Shown in pieces: positions 5,744 to 5,917 of a stretch of 5,917 bases of DNA. Numbering within the stretch: position 1 is the stretch's first letter; each line of letters opens with the position of its first letter. The notes beneath the pieces were generated by a model, which saw only the letters and a program-made list of their open reading frames with translations, made no database searches and was not told the origin of the DNA. The DNA is from Campylobacterales bacterium (GTDB lineage Bacteria; Campylobacterota; Campylobacteria; Campylobacterales; QNZT01): NCBI GenBank assembly GCA_015662615.1, contig DQTU01000102.1, forward strand, positions 1 through 5,917. The letters run 5' to 3'. Position numbers and translations under genes: made by a program.

Positions 5744-5917
5744 GAATGCTCCTTTGTTTTTTTATCATCTTTTTTTTGATTCATGTTTGCATATAAACCA
5801 TACCCCATAACGGTTATCATAGGAAACAGAGAGGCAAATGCGATAAGCCCAAATCCATCAATAAGTGGATCTCTTCCCTCTATATTTTCAGCCAGCCCTA
5901 GACCCAAAGCAGCTACT
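5740..5917 (-). CDS. DUF1538-type multipass membrane protein, C-terminal end only
   Basis: Only the last 58 residues are in the window; the N-terminal bulk lies beyond the right edge. They contain GLAENIEGRDPLIDGFGLIAF in two overlapping parts: GLAENIEGRDPLIDGF (7-22) and GLIAFASLFPMITVMGYGLY (23-42), the latter a membrane segment, followed by a basic, lysine-rich tail (46-55) likely to be cytoplasmic. From memory, the G-R-[DN]-P-L-I-D-G-F-G-L-I-A-F-A-S-L-F-P string is characteristic of DUF1538 membrane proteins, which are thought to be transporters and are commonly linked to PII-family genes. Its TGA stop overlaps the ATG of the PII-like gene, so the two are translationally coupled. This matches the arrangement of amtB-glnK and other transporter-PII pairs. 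Substrate is unknown. The call depends on a short tail, hence moderate confidence in the family name, but membrane location is well supported. Confidence 0.75.
   Translation of the reverse strand, partial: VAALGLGLAENIEGRDPLIDGFGLIAFASLFPMITVMGYGLYANMNQKKDDKKTKEHS

Noticed and set aside
5334..5810. Plus-strand 158-codon open frame across the CBS and PII-like genes
   Set aside because: It is antisense to two well-supported genes, and its Ser/Cys/Phe-rich composition is typical of a shadow frame.

Overview
The window is AT-rich. Its protein vocabulary suggests a free-living member of the Campylobacterota (formerly Epsilonproteobacteria) of the Sulfurimonas/Sulfuricurvum/Sulfurovum kind. This placement rests on recalled family resemblance, base composition and compact gene packing; no marker gene is present and no search was run. 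There is no rRNA, tRNA, CRISPR array, insertion sequence, phage gene or recognisable attachment site. It looks like ordinary chromosome, with almost every base inside a gene.

Layout from left to right. Positions 1-2372 are a minus-strand operon of three genes read right to left: a SulP-family anion transporter with a STAS tail, a 77-residue protein of unknown function, and alanine racemase (cut by the left edge). The junctions are 1 base apart and 1 base overlapping, so the three are almost certainly co-transcribed. An 81-bp divergent promoter region (2373-2453) separates this operon from a plus-strand ATP-binding protein of the AAA_14/DUF4143 type, whose Walker B and nuclease-like motifs look degenerate. 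That gene converges with no spacer on a minus-strand lipoprotein with a beta-propeller (LVIVD-like) body. A perfect 13-bp inverted repeat lies at the convergence point, inside the ATPase coding end. A second divergent intergenic region (4341-4448) leads to ribonuclease HII (rnhB) on the plus strand. The stop codon of rnhB overlaps that of a minus-strand operon running in from the right edge: a DUF1538-type membrane protein (C-terminal end only), a small PII-like protein and a stand-alone two-CBS-domain protein.

The most interesting biology is in this last operon (4979-5917). It joins a membrane protein of unknown transport function to a PII-like protein and a CBS-pair protein, which are two separate folds that commonly bind adenine nucleotides. 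The PII-like protein has a short loop where true GlnB/GlnK have their long uridylylatable T-loop. The simplest reading is a membrane transporter gated by cellular energy or metabolite state through two sensors. This is an inference from gene order and motifs. The remaining genes are recognisable housekeeping or transport functions: cell-wall precursor supply (alr), ribonucleotide removal from DNA (rnhB) and anion uptake (SulP).
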